From Kineococcus rhizosphaerae (GTDB lineage Bacteria; Actinomycetota; Actinomycetes; Actinomycetales; Kineococcaceae): DNA of 64,000 nucleotides. A program made the position numbers and the translations under genes. Of this stretch, positions 17,180 through 25,308 are shown piece after piece (position 1 is the first letter of the stretch; each line of letters begins with the position of its first letter). The stretch covers positions 372,001 to 436,000 of the forward strand of contig NZ_PVZF01000001.1 of the NCBI RefSeq assembly GCF_003002055.1, in the 5' to 3' direction. The notes beneath the pieces are model-generated. The model did no database searches. It was not told the origin of the DNA and saw only the letters and a list, made by a program, of their open reading frames with translations.

Positions 17180-18046
17180 TCAGGCGGGGGAGCCGAAGCG
17201 GGCGGTGCAGTGCCAGACGCGCTTGAGGATCTGCTCGTCCTCGCGGCCCGCGCGGGCGGCGTCACCGATGACGCGTGGGGTCACGGCGCCGTCGACGGCG
17301 ATGCGTGCGGCGGCCTCGACGACGTGCTCGCCGCGGTAGTCGGGGTGCTGGGAGAGGACGTCGAGGGTGGTGGCGAAACCGGGGTGCCACTCCAGGTCCA
17401 CGCCGAGGTGGTCCCACAGCCGTCGGGCGTCGGCTTCGACGTCGCTGCCGCGGTAACAGGGATCCAGCACGAGGGCTTCGACATCGCGCTCGAAACGGAC
17501 ACCGCCGTGGACGTGGGCTTCGACGTAGTCGTCCAGGGGGTCGACGGCGCCGGCGGCGGTGTCCGCGTCGGCCAGGTCGGTCAGGCTCATGTGCTCGGCG
17601 GTGCCCAGGTGCACCGGGTCGAAGACGCTGTCGGGGTAGCAGAAGGTGGCGCGCACCAGGGTCGCCGCCCTCAGGCGCAGGTGGGCGGAGCCGAAACGGG
17701 GGGAGCCACCGGTGGGGCGGTGGCGGTGGTTCAGCGAGCCGTAGACCGGACGGGCCCGGGGCGGCGCGGTGTCGTAGGCACCGGCGAACAGGCGTGATTC
17801 CCAGTGCCAGCGGTCCCCGCCGGGGCGGGCGCTCAGGCCGCCGTTGCTGGTGCCGGTCTCGAACTGGGAGCGGTAGCGCCCGTCGCCGGCCATGGCTCGC
17901 AGGATCGGAACCCCGGCGGTCAACCGGTCGGGGTGGAAGTGCACGGTGATCCGCCACGTGGGGTCGACGGGACCGCCGTCGGCGTACCGGGTGACGTGGC
18001 CGATGGCTCGCTGGGCTGGTGTCGCGGCGGACGGGACACGGGTCAC
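17180..18046 (-). CDS. DUF3626 family protein
   Basis: A 288-residue protein matching DUF3626: RITVHFHPDRLTAGVPILRA, YRSQFETGTSNGGLSARPGG, YGSLNHRHRPTGGSPRFGSA and HLRLRAATLVRATFCYPDS. The conserved HFHPDR and E-GxSNGG blocks look like a catalytic pocket, but no activity is established. It is upstream (by strand) of no obvious partner. The GTG start at 18046 faces the 735-nt repeat-rich spacer. Confidence 0.85.
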   Translation of the reverse strand: MTRVPSAATPAQRAIGHVTRYADGGPVDPTWRITVHFHPDRLTAGVPILRAMAGDGRYRSQFETGTSNGGLSARPGGDRWHWESRLFAGAYDTAPPRARPVYGSLNHRHRPTGGSPRFGSAHLRLRAATLVRATFCYPDSVFDPVHLGTAEHMSLTDLADADTAAGAVDPLDDYVEAHVHGGVRFERDVEALVLDPCYRGSDVEADARRLWDHLGVDLEWHPGFATTLDVLSQHPDYRGEHVVEAAARIAVDGAVTPRVIGDAARAGREDEQILKRVWHCTARFGSPA

Positions 18047-18331
18047 GTGCTCAGCGTGCCTGACCGCTCTGTCCTGGAGGTCAGTCCCGCATCCCTGTTG
18101 AGACAGGGAGCTGAGACGCCGGGAAGCATCAGACGAGACACGGGAACGAGTGCGTGGGGCTGGGAAGATTCAGGTGAGACAGGACGACAGCGAACGGGGC
18201 GACGGGGAGAAGTGAGACCGTCTTAATGTCATAATGAAGATTATCGGCGTACCCGACAGGGCCCGATCCGCCACCGAACGGACCCCGTCGGGCACGTCAC
18301 CGTGCCCGACTGAGCGACAGCGTCGACCCCT

Positions 18332-18616
18332 CGGTGCCGATCGTCGACACCGCTGGGCGAACGGTTCCGACCGACCCGCGCCGACACGTCTGCACCCGAC
18401 GCGTCCGACGACGGGTCGCCGTTCCCGGACGACGAACCGGTGACCAACCACCGGCGACACGTCGCCCACGAACCGCCGGTCCGCCGGTCCGCCGGTCCGC
18501 CGGTCCGCCGACCACGTCACGCCCGTGTCGCGTCTCGACATCGCCACCCGCCGGGCGCCGGCTGATCCGGTTCGCCGTCGTCGGCCCAGCGGTGCCGATC
18601 ATCGGCACCGCTGGGC
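18332..18616. repeat. 27-bp element in two copies (18332-18358 and 18590-18616)
   Basis: Both copies match CGGTGCCGATC-n-TCG-n-CACCGCTGGGC with only two differences in 27 positions. The second copy forms most of the 45-bp palindrome; the first has lost part of the left arm symmetry. The copies are 258 bp apart. Confidence 0.8.
18473..18510 (+). repeat. 8-bp tandem array CCGCCGGT x4 plus a partial unit
   Basis: Four identical CCGCCGGT units run from 18473 to 18504, followed by a diverging CCGCCGAC. It is non-coding and probably a slippage product. Confidence 0.85.
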
Positions 18617-18622
18617 CGACGA
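18578..18622. repeat. 45-bp perfect palindrome (22-bp arms, 1-nt centre)
   Basis: Arms 18578-18599 and 18601-18622 are perfectly complementary around a single C at 18600 (core GGTGCCGAT-C-ATCGGCACC). No T-run follows. The length and perfection exceed an ordinary terminator. It could be a recombinase-binding, REP-like or cruciform-forming element. Confidence 0.85.
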
Positions 18623-18745
18623 TCCGAAACCCGCACCTCCCAGCTGCCACCGCAGCGCCGGGTGCACCTGAACTCCGCATAACGACGAATATGCGGGCGA
18701 AACTCACCCAACTCCCCCAGACACGTTGCGCTGCAACTGTTCCGC

Positions 18746-18775
18746 TTGACACGAATCCCCCGTCTCCCCTACCGT
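18746..18775 (+). promoter_or_regulatory. Promoter of the first tyrosine recombinase (leaderless)
   Basis: TTGACA at 18746-18751, an 18-nt spacer and TACCGT at 18770-18775; the ATG follows after 6 nt. The transcript would start at or next to the start codon. Confidence 0.7.
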
Positions 18776-18781
18776 CTAGCC

Positions 18782-19798
18782 ATGACTCCCCCGTCGTCCG
18801 GGGTTCCCGAGGTCGTCACCTCCTCGACGCCGCTGCTCGCCGCTCTGAGCGCCTACGACGTCGCCCGGCTCCCCCGCAAGGAATCCCCCCACACCACCGA
18901 CGCCCGCCGGCGCGACGTCGCGGCGCTGCTGCCCCGGCTGCAGCGCACCGACGGCGCCGAACTCCTCGTCGCCGACCTGACGGTCCGCGCGCTGCGCACG
19001 GCCTTCGCCGACTTCTCCCTCGACCACGCCCGCAGTTCCATCGCGCGGTGCTGGTCGACGTGGAACGGGTTCTGCTCGTTCCTGCTGGCCGAGGACGCGC
19101 TGGCGGGCAACCCGATGGGGGGCGTGCAGCGGCCGCGACCCGAACGCCACGGCCCCAAACCCCTGCGCGGCGAACGCACCGCCGAGCTCCTGCTGACCTC
19201 CGTCGCGACGCGACGGCCGGGGGCCCGCGACCCGTGGCCCGAGCGGGACCTGGCGGTCGTGGCGACGTTGCTGGTCAGCGGGATCCGCAGCGCCGAACTG
19301 CTCGGCCTGCGGGTGGGCGACCTGGCCGGTGCCGCCGGGGACCACCGGCTGCACGTCCTGGGCAAGGGCAACGCCGAACGCAGCGTCCCGGTCGAGGCGA
19401 CGCTGGCCGAGGTGCTGGGCAACTACCTCGCCTCCCGCCGGGCCCGGTTCGCCCGCCCTGCGACGCTGCCGCTGGACGCGCCCATGTTCGTCGACACCCG
19501 CGGCCGGGCCCTGACGCGCGACCAGCTGCAGTACCTGGTGCGGCAGGCCTACCGGACCGCCGGCGTCCACGACCGGGTCGCGCGCGGAGCCCTCGTGCAC
19601 GCCCTGCGGCACACCTTCGCCACCGAGGTCGTGGCCGCCGGAGCCAGCGCCGTGGAGGTCATGCGCCTGCTGGGGCACCAGAGCCTGACGACGTCGCAGC
19701 AGTACATCGACGTCGCCGCGCAGGAGCTGCGCTCGGCGGCCGCGGCCAACCGCGCCTACGCCGCGCTGCGCGACGTGCGCGAACGCGCTGACGCGTAG
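18782..19798 (+). CDS. XerC/XerD-like tyrosine recombinase, apparently intact
   Basis: A 338-residue protein with an N-terminal SAM-like core-binding domain (about residues 20-115) and a C-terminal catalytic domain. Catalytic residues are visible: Arg in LLVSGIRSAELLGLRVGDL, Lys in HVLGKGNAER, HALRHTFAT (His and second Arg), His in LLGHQSLTTSQQYI, and the Tyr nucleophile 9 residues after that His. It could act in dif-type resolution or integrate an element. It is preceded by palindromic repeats and not by phage genes. The start is fixed by the adjacent leaderless promoter. Confidence 0.9.
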   Translation: MTPPSSGVPEVVTSSTPLLAALSAYDVARLPRKESPHTTDARRRDVAALLPRLQRTDGAELLVADLTVRALRTAFADFSLDHARSSIARCWSTWNGFCSFLLAEDALAGNPMGGVQRPRPERHGPKPLRGERTAELLLTSVATRRPGARDPWPERDLAVVATLLVSGIRSAELLGLRVGDLAGAAGDHRLHVLGKGNAERSVPVEATLAEVLGNYLASRRARFARPATLPLDAPMFVDTRGRALTRDQLQYLVRQAYRTAGVHDRVARGALVHALRHTFATEVVAAGASAVEVMRLLGHQSLTTSQQYIDVAAQELRSAAAANRAYAALRDVRERADA

Positions 19799-19809
19799 CG
19801 GCGAGGCTC

Positions 19810-20328
19810 GTGCCAGAATCGACCCGGAAGATCTCCGAGCTGAACGGGACGGTCATGGCCACCACGCGGCGGACGTACTGCGCGAACAAGATGCCCTGGC
19901 CGGCGGGCAACCACCGCAGCCTCGAACGCTTCCTCGACGAGGCCGAGCGCGCCGAGACGATCGACATCGTCGCCGACCACCCCGCGGCCGCCACGAAGCT
20001 GGCGTTCGCCCCCTACAGCCTGGACGCGGCCACGGTGGGCACGATCCTGCGCTACGCCGAGTCCCAGGAACAGGGCCTGGCCTTCCCGCAGGCCTGGGCG
20101 CGCTGGCAGGAGGTCACCGACGGGCAGTTCAGCGACGTCGCCGAGTCCGCGGAGGCCTTCGCCGACTTCGCGCAGTCGCTGTCCCCGGAGCACTGGGACA
20201 CCCGTGACGGTGAGCCCGTCGCCGACGTCCTCGTCGCGTTCGTCGACGCCGCCGCCGCCGGCCGCGCACAGGGCACCAGCCCCCGCGAGGCCGTCGACGC
20301 CCTCACCGGCGTGACCACCGAGGCCTGA
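19810..20328 (+). CDS. Hypothetical protein, unknown function
   Basis: A 172-residue protein (157 if ATG 19855, MATTRRTYCANKMPWPAG, is the start, which looks more natural). It is rich in Ala, Glu and Asp and predicted helical, with YCANKMPWPAGNHRSLERFL near its start. No family is recognised. It lies 11 nt after the recombinase and is probably co-transcribed with it. It is convergent with the Zn-motif protein. Confidence 0.6.
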   Translation: MPESTRKISELNGTVMATTRRTYCANKMPWPAGNHRSLERFLDEAERAETIDIVADHPAAATKLAFAPYSLDAATVGTILRYAESQEQGLAFPQAWARWQEVTDGQFSDVAESAEAFADFAQSLSPEHWDTRDGEPVADVLVAFVDAAAAGRAQGTSPREAVDALTGVTTEA

Positions 20329-20345
20329 GCCCTCCCGGGGCCGGG

Positions 20346-20669
20346 TCAGCCCCGGCGCTCGCGCTGGTAGCCGGTCCACGCCCGCGTGCAGCGCGGGCAG
20401 CGGCACCCCAGGTTGCGGTAGCCGTTGGCGCTGCCGTGCCGCGGGTCGGCCGGGTCGGTGAGGAACCGGGCGGCACGCTCGGCGGCCGACGCGCGCTCGG
20501 TGGCCACCCCCAGTCCGAGCTCGGCCCGCCACACCCGGATCGTGGGGTGCGAGACCCCCAGCAGCCGCCCCGCCTCCTGCTGCGGCAGGTCGGCCGTGGC
20601 CCGCACGGCGTCCTCCCAGCTGGCGTGCCCGCTGCGGCGGGCGACCTCCTCGCGGTCGTGACGTGGCAC
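20346..20669 (-). CDS. Small HTH protein with a C-terminal CRCxxC motif
   Basis: A 107-residue protein. Residues about 25-52 form a helix-turn-helix (QQEAGRLLGVSHPTIRVWRA). The C-terminus is HGSANGYRNLGCRCPRCTRA, a short HG..Y....GCRC..C module often seen in actinobacterial mobile-element and phage-associated small proteins and likely to bind zinc. A DNA-binding role is inferred. TAGCGT (20676-20681 on the minus strand) lies 6 nt before GTG, suggesting leaderless expression. Confidence 0.7.
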   Translation of the reverse strand: MPRHDREEVARRSGHASWEDAVRATADLPQQEAGRLLGVSHPTIRVWRAELGLGVATERASAAERAARFLTDPADPRHGSANGYRNLGCRCPRCTRAWTGYQRERRG

Positions 20670-20712
20670 GCCGCCACGCTACGGCAGGCGACCTGGACGC
20701 CGGGACCCCGGC

Positions 20713-20778
20713 AGCCTGGACTGAACAGCCTGGACTTCGCAGTCCGAACTTGACAGTCCCGACTGACGTTCTTACGGT
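20713..20778 (+). promoter_or_regulatory. marR promoter and operator array
   Basis: A consensus-grade promoter, TTGACA (20750-20755), 17 nt and TACGGT (20773-20778), ends 6 nt before the GTG of the MarR gene. Upstream are two direct copies of AGCCTGGACT separated by 4 nt, and GGACT/AGTCC inverted pairs, one of which overlaps the -35 region (CAGTCC follows TTGACA). This fits an autorepressed marR-MFS operon. Confidence 0.75.
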
Positions 20779-20784
20779 CGCACC

Positions 20785-21246
20785 GTGCCGACCGAGGGAC
20801 CCCCGCCGTCGCGCGACGCGCCGTCCGACGCCGTGCGCGCCGCCCACGACCTGCGCGTCCTGCTCAGCCGCCTGCGCCGTCGCCTCCTGGAGGTCCAGGG
20901 CTCCGACGACCTGCCCGCCGGCGCGATCTCGGTCCTGCTGCGCCTGGACAAGGACGGCCCCAGCACCGCCGCGGCCCTGGCCGCCGCCGAACGCATCCGT
21001 CCCCAGTCCACGGCGGCCACGATCGCCGCCCTCCAGGAGCAGGGCCTGGTGGACCGCCGGCCCGACCCCGACGACGGCCGGCGCCTGCTCGTGGACCTCA
21101 CCGCCGCCGGCCGCGACCGCGTCGCCGGCGACCGCGCGGCCCGCGGGGCGTGGCTGACGCAGGCCTTCCAGACCCGCTACAGCGACGGCGAACGCGCCGA
21201 GGTCGTCCGGGCCCTGGCCCTGCTGGAGAGGTTGCTGGCCGAGTGA
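20785..21246 (+). CDS. MarR-family regulator of the adjacent MFS pump
   Basis: A 153-residue winged-helix protein: AAALAAAERIRPQSTAATIA as recognition region, LVDRRPDPDDGRRLLVDLTA as wing with the conserved DDGR. It overlaps the MFS gene by 4 nt (GTGA) in an operon. It is probably leaderless. Repression of its own operon and relief by a pump substrate is the expected logic. Confidence 0.9.
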   Translation: MPTEGPPPSRDAPSDAVRAAHDLRVLLSRLRRRLLEVQGSDDLPAGAISVLLRLDKDGPSTAAALAAAERIRPQSTAATIAALQEQGLVDRRPDPDDGRRLLVDLTAAGRDRVAGDRAARGAWLTQAFQTRYSDGERAEVVRALALLERLLAE

Positions 21247-22625
21247 GGGCCCTCACGAAGGACCCCGCCCGCCAGGACCCGGCCCGCTTCGACCGACGGC
21301 TCTACCCGCCGATGGTCCTCGGGTCGATCCTGAACCCGATCAACTCCTCGATGATCGCCGTCTCCCTGGTCCCCATCGCCCGGGACTTCGGGGTCAGCGC
21401 CGCCGCGACCGCCTGGCTCGTCTCGGGCCTGTACCTGGCGACGTCCATCGGCCAGCCCGTCGTGGGCCGCCTCGTCGACGCCTTCGGCGCCCGCCGCGTC
21501 TTCCTCGTCGGCACGTCCCTGGCCGGCGTCGCCGGGCTCATGGGCCTGTTCGCCCAGGACCTGGCGACCCTCGTCGCCGCACGCGTCGTCCTGGGGCTCG
21601 CCACCTGCGCCGGGTACCCCTCCTCGATGCACCTCATCCGCCGCGAGGCCCGCCGCACCGGCCGCGACAGCCCCGCCGCGGCCCTGACCGTGCTGTCGTT
21701 GTCCGCGCAGACGATGTCCGTCGTCGGGCCCACGTTCGGGGGTTTCCTCGTCGGGGCCGCGGGCTGGCGCGCGGTGTTCTCCGTCAACATCCCCCTCGCC
21801 CTGGCCTGCCTCGTCCTCGGAGCCCTGTTCCTGCCGAAGGAGCGACCCGCCCGCTCCGGGCCCCTGCGCCTGGACGTCGCCGGCATGGGACTGTTCGCCG
21901 CCGCGATCGTCGCCTTCCTGCTGTTCCTGCTCGAACCCGCTGCGGCCCACTGGTACCTGCTCGCGGTCGCCGGGGCCTGCCTCGCCGGGTTCGTGGTCCG
22001 GGAACTGCGCACCGAGGCCCCGTTCGTCGACCTGCACGTCCTGCGCTCGACGCCGGCGCTGTCGCTGACGTACCTGCGCCAGTTCCTCTCCGGGGTGTTC
22101 GGGTACTCCTTCCTGTACGGCTTCACCCAGTGGCTCGAGGCCGGCGCCGGGTTCTCCGCCGAACGCACCGGCCTGCTGCTGCTGCCGATGTCGCTGCTGG
22201 CGATCGTCGTCACCGCCCTCACCGGCCGCCGCGCCGGGATCCGCGGCAAGCTGCACGTCGGCGCCGCCGGGCAGCTCCTGGCCGCCGCCCTCATGCTCGT
22301 GTGCCACGCGGACAGCCCCGTGCTGCTCCTGGTCGCCGTCTCCCTGGCCGTGGGCGTCCCGCAGGGCCTGCTGAACCTGGCCAACCAGAACGCCCTGTAC
22401 GCCGCGGCTCCCCCCGAACGCACCGCCAGCTCCGCCGGCCTGCTGCGGACCTTCTTCTACCTCGGCGCGATCGTCTCCTCCGCCGCGAACGGGCTGCTGC
22501 TGGCCGGACCCGACCCCACCGCGGGCATGCACGACATGGCCACGGCCCTGCTCGCCGTCGCGCTCGCGTTCACCGCGCTCACCGTCGCCGACCGCAGCCT
22601 GCGGCGCCCGCACCCCGGCCGCTAA
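21243..22625 (+). CDS. MFS drug-efflux transporter
   Basis: A 460-residue membrane protein with at least 12 hydrophobic segments. Family signatures include the loop 2-3 motif GRLVDAFGARRVFLVG (motif A, G-x-L-x-D-x-x-G-x-R) and ARVVLGLATCAGYPSSMHLI in TM4, with LSAQTMSVVGPTFGGFLVG resembling motif C of drug/H+ antiporters. It probably exports a toxic compound sensed by the upstream MarR protein. GTG 21243 is chosen by its 4-nt overlap. Confidence 0.88.
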   Translation: MRALTKDPARQDPARFDRRLYPPMVLGSILNPINSSMIAVSLVPIARDFGVSAAATAWLVSGLYLATSIGQPVVGRLVDAFGARRVFLVGTSLAGVAGLMGLFAQDLATLVAARVVLGLATCAGYPSSMHLIRREARRTGRDSPAAALTVLSLSAQTMSVVGPTFGGFLVGAAGWRAVFSVNIPLALACLVLGALFLPKERPARSGPLRLDVAGMGLFAAAIVAFLLFLLEPAAAHWYLLAVAGACLAGFVVRELRTEAPFVDLHVLRSTPALSLTYLRQFLSGVFGYSFLYGFTQWLEAGAGFSAERTGLLLLPMSLLAIVVTALTGRRAGIRGKLHVGAAGQLLAAALMLVCHADSPVLLLVAVSLAVGVPQGLLNLANQNALYAAAPPERTASSAGLLRTFFYLGAIVSSAANGLLLAGPDPTAGMHDMATALLAVALAFTALTVADRSLRRPHPGR

Positions 22626-22635
22626 CCTCGCCCGG

Positions 22636-23157
22636 GTGGACCTGCCCGAGGTGAGCCTGCGGCTGTGGCGGCCCGAGGACGCGCCGCGGCTGTTCGACCT
22701 GCTGCGCCGCCCGGAGGTGACCCGCTGGTTCGGGGAGTCCTCCCGCGCCCCGCTGACCCACCTCGAGCAGGCCCTGCAGCGCATCGAGCAGTGGGCCCTG
22801 ACCTTCGACGGCCACCTCGGCACCTGGGCCGTGCTCGCCCCCGACCGCGCCGACCCCGTCGGCAGCGTCCTGCTCTTCGGCGCCCCCCACGCCCTGCACG
22901 GCGAGGTCGAGGTCGGCTGGTACCTGCACCCCGACGCCCAGGGCCACGGCTACGCCGCCGCGGCCGCCGCCCTGGCCGTGCGGGGCGCCTTCGCCGCCGG
23001 CCACCACGAGGTGTGGGCCCTGACCCACCCGGACAACCACCGCAGCCGCGCCACCGCCGGCCGCGCCGGCATGCGCGACCTCGGCGTCGTCGACGGCCTC
23101 TGGCACGACGGCACCTCGCAGCTGTTCGTCGCCGAACGCACCGACGACGACGGGTGA
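22636..23157 (+). CDS. GNAT N-acetyltransferase (RimJ/RimL-like)
   Basis: A 173-residue protein beginning LRLWRPEDAPRLFDLL, with the acetyl-CoA pyrophosphate loop VGWYLHPDAQGHGYAAAAAA (Q-x-x-G-x-G/A) and a late HPDNHRSRATAGRAGM segment typical of the RimJ/RimL group. It acetylates an unknown amine or protein N-terminus. It starts 10 nt after the MFS stop and is convergent with the M20 peptidase, 13 nt apart. Confidence 0.87.
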   Translation: MDLPEVSLRLWRPEDAPRLFDLLRRPEVTRWFGESSRAPLTHLEQALQRIEQWALTFDGHLGTWAVLAPDRADPVGSVLLFGAPHALHGEVEVGWYLHPDAQGHGYAAAAAALAVRGAFAAGHHEVWALTHPDNHRSRATAGRAGMRDLGVVDGLWHDGTSQLFVAERTDDDG

Positions 23158-23170
23158 CCGCCCGGCAGGC

Positions 23171-24508
23171 TCAGCAGGTCGCGACGAACCGCTGCAGCAC
23201 CCGCACCCCGAACTCCAGCGCGTCCACCGGAACCCGCTCGTCGATCCCGTGGAACATCCCCGCGAAGTCCATCCCCGCCGGCAACCGCAACGGCGCGAAC
23301 CCGTACCCGCGGATCCCCAGGTGCGAGAACGACTTGTTGTCCGTACCCCCCGACAGGCAGTACGGCAGCACCTTCGCCCCCGGGTCCTCCGCCTCCAGCG
23401 CCGCCCGCATCCGGTCCACCAACGGCGCCGCGAACTCCGTCTCCAGCGCCACCGACTCGTTCACGACCTCCACGTCGACGCGCTCACCGGCCAGCTCCCG
23501 GATCGTGGCCATCAACTCCTCCTGCCGCCCCGGCAGGAACCGCGTGTCGATCAGGGCGCTCGCCGTCCCCGGGATCACGTTGTGCTTGTACCCCGCGTCC
23601 AGCACCGTCGGGTTCGACGTGTTCTGCAGCGTCGCCCCCACCCACCGCGCCGTCGTACCCAGCGTGGCCAGCAGCGCCGACGGGTCGTCCTCGTCGAAGC
23701 GGACCCCGGTGATCTCCGAGACCCCCTCCAGGAACTGGCGCACCGTGGCGGTGTACTCCAGCGGCCAGGTGTGCTCACCGATGCGCGTGACCGCCGCGCA
23801 CAACCGCGTCACCGCGTTGTCGGTGCCGACCTGCGAACCGTGACCGGCCCGCCCGTGCGCCACCAACCGCAACCACGCCAGGCCCTTCTCCGCCGTCTGC
23901 AGCAGGTAGGTGCGCTGACCGTCCAGGTCGACCGAGAAACCCCCGACCTCGCTGACGGCCTCGGTGACCCCCTCGAACAGGTCCGCGCGGTTGTCCACCA
24001 GCCACTGCGCGCCCTGCACGCCCGCGGCCTCCTCGTCGGCCAGGAACGCGAACACGAGGTTCCGCGGCGGCCTGGTGCCCGTGCGCGCCATGTCGCGCAG
24101 GACCGCCAGCAGCATGGCGTCCATGTCCTTCATGTCCACCGCGCCGCGGCCCCACAGGCACCCGTCGGCGATCTCCCCCGCGAACGGGTCGACCTTCCAG
24201 TCCGCCGCCTGCGCCGGCACCACGTCCAGGTGCCCGTGCAGCAGCAGCGCCCCGCGCTCGGCCGTGCCCCGCTCGTCGCCGGGGACCCGCACGACCACGT
24301 TGCCGCGGCGGGGGAAACCCTCCACGTACTCCGGCTGCAGACCCACCTCGTGCAGCAGCTCCATGACGTGCTCGGCCGCCACCCGCTCCCCCGGACCCGA
24401 CCCGTCGCCGTAGTTCGAGGTGTCGATCCGCAGCAGGTCGCGACACAGGTCGACGACCTCGGCCTCGGCCGCGCGGGAGGGCTGTCCGGTGCTGGTCTCG
24501 GCGCTCAC
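23171..24508 (-). CDS. M20-family metallopeptidase (ArgE/DapE/CPG2-like)
   Basis: A 445-residue protein with metal-binding LLLHGHLDVVPA (His, Asp-x), GRGAVDMKD (bridging Asp) and FLADEEAAG (catalytic Glu-Glu), plus a dimerisation lid about residues 190-310 and HGSQ. It hydrolyses a peptide or N-acyl amino acid. GTG 24508 lies 7 nt after TACGGT (24516-24521 on the minus strand) with no ribosome binding site. This gives a divergent arrangement with the GntR gene. Confidence 0.9.
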   Translation of the reverse strand: MSAETSTGQPSRAAEAEVVDLCRDLLRIDTSNYGDGSGPGERVAAEHVMELLHEVGLQPEYVEGFPRRGNVVVRVPGDERGTAERGALLLHGHLDVVPAQAADWKVDPFAGEIADGCLWGRGAVDMKDMDAMLLAVLRDMARTGTRPPRNLVFAFLADEEAAGVQGAQWLVDNRADLFEGVTEAVSEVGGFSVDLDGQRTYLLQTAEKGLAWLRLVAHGRAGHGSQVGTDNAVTRLCAAVTRIGEHTWPLEYTATVRQFLEGVSEITGVRFDEDDPSALLATLGTTARWVGATLQNTSNPTVLDAGYKHNVIPGTASALIDTRFLPGRQEELMATIRELAGERVDVEVVNESVALETEFAAPLVDRMRAALEAEDPGAKVLPYCLSGGTDNKSFSHLGIRGYGFAPLRLPAGMDFAGMFHGIDERVPVDALEFGVRVLQRFVATC

Positions 24509-24559
24509 CCGGGCTACCGTACTCGGGGCGTCCGCCGCCTCCGGTAGCGTCCCCGTCCC

Positions 24560-25216
24560 ATGGACGACTCCTCGGTGACGGCTCCCCTCGGGGTCACGGA
24601 CACCGTGCACGACGCGATCCTCGAACTCCTCATGAACCGCGGCCTCGAACCCGGCCTGCCCCTGCGCACCCAGCCCCTCGCCGCCCGCCTCGGCGTCTCG
24701 GCCACCCCCGTGCGCGAGGCGCTCGCCCGCCTGGAGGGCTCCGGGCTCGTCGTCCGCAGCGCCCGACGCGGCTACCGCGCCGCCCCGCTGCTGTCGCCCG
24801 AGGAGCTCGCCCAGCTCGTCGACGTCCGCCTCCTGGTCGAGCCCGGCAACGCCGAACGCGCCTGCGCCCGCGCCGACGACGCGTTCGTCGCCCGCCTGCA
24901 CGCCGCCGTCGACGAGCAGCGCCACGCCCCCACCGGCCCCGGCTACAGCGGCTTCAAGCACTACCTCGAAGCCGACTGGTCCTTCCACGAGCTGCTCGCC
25001 GCCGGCACCGGCAACCCGTTCATCGTCCGGACCCTGGACTCCTTCCGCGGATTCGTGCAGCGTCTGCACCAAGTCGAGGAACGGGTGAGCGATGCGCACG
25101 AGAGCGTGGCCGAGCACGAGGCGATCGTGCGCGCCTTCGAACGCCGCGACCCCGCTGCGGCCGCCGAGGCCATGCGCCGGCACCTGCAGGGGGTGCTCGA
25201 CCGGGCCGTCGGGTGA
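24560..25216 (+). CDS. GntR-family (FadR/FCD) regulator of the erythrulose-type operon
   Basis: A 218-residue protein with a winged helix (LAARLGVSATPVREALARLE) followed by an FCD ligand domain. Its likely metal-binding residues are Asp in EADWSFHELL, His in AEHEAIVRAF and His in MRRHLQGVL. FCD regulators bind carboxylates or sugar acids, so the operon inducer may be a sugar acid. It precedes the five-gene operon by 92 nt, and a palindromic site lies between. Confidence 0.9.
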   Translation: MDDSSVTAPLGVTDTVHDAILELLMNRGLEPGLPLRTQPLAARLGVSATPVREALARLEGSGLVVRSARRGYRAAPLLSPEELAQLVDVRLLVEPGNAERACARADDAFVARLHAAVDEQRHAPTGPGYSGFKHYLEADWSFHELLAAGTGNPFIVRTLDSFRGFVQRLHQVEERVSDAHESVAEHEAIVRAFERRDPAAAAEAMRRHLQGVLDRAVG

Positions 25217-25245
25217 GCACCCGGGTGAACACCCGGTGACGGCGC

Positions 25246-25274
25246 TCGCCAACGGACGATATTTTCTATAGAAT
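25246..25274 (+). promoter_or_regulatory. Operon promoter with a 10-bp palindromic operator
   Basis: TTCTATAGAA (25264-25273) is a perfect palindrome in an AT-rich patch. It overlaps the likely -10 TAGAAT (25269-25274), with TCGCCA 17 nt upstream as a weak -35. The GntR/FCD protein encoded just upstream is the obvious candidate binder. A good ribosome binding site (AGGAGAGAG) precedes the first operon gene. Confidence 0.65.
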
Positions 25275-25308
25275 CCTACGGACGACGACGATCTCAGGAG
25301 AGAGCAAC

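Larger units (their letters stand above)
18047..18781. other. 735-nt repeat-rich spacer before a tyrosine recombinase
   Basis: No gene is supported. The spacer holds an unusual density of symmetric elements: CCCTGT-4 nt-ACAGGG (18093-18108), an AT-rich ATAAT-GAAG-ATTAT hairpin (18231-18244), a 27-bp element present twice, an 8-bp tandem array and a 45-bp palindrome. It ends in a clear promoter for the recombinase. This is not typical of the compact spacing elsewhere in the window and may mark a recombination locus. Confidence 0.6.

Noticed and set aside
18473-18510. Possible CRISPR array
   Set aside because: Units are 8 bp, directly abutting, with no spacers and no cas genes. The 30-bp units at 62701 are coding and also lack spacers.
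18047-20669. Prophage remnant around the first recombinase
   Set aside because: No structural, replication or lysis genes and no tRNA-derived att site; only a recombinase, a small HTH protein and repeats.
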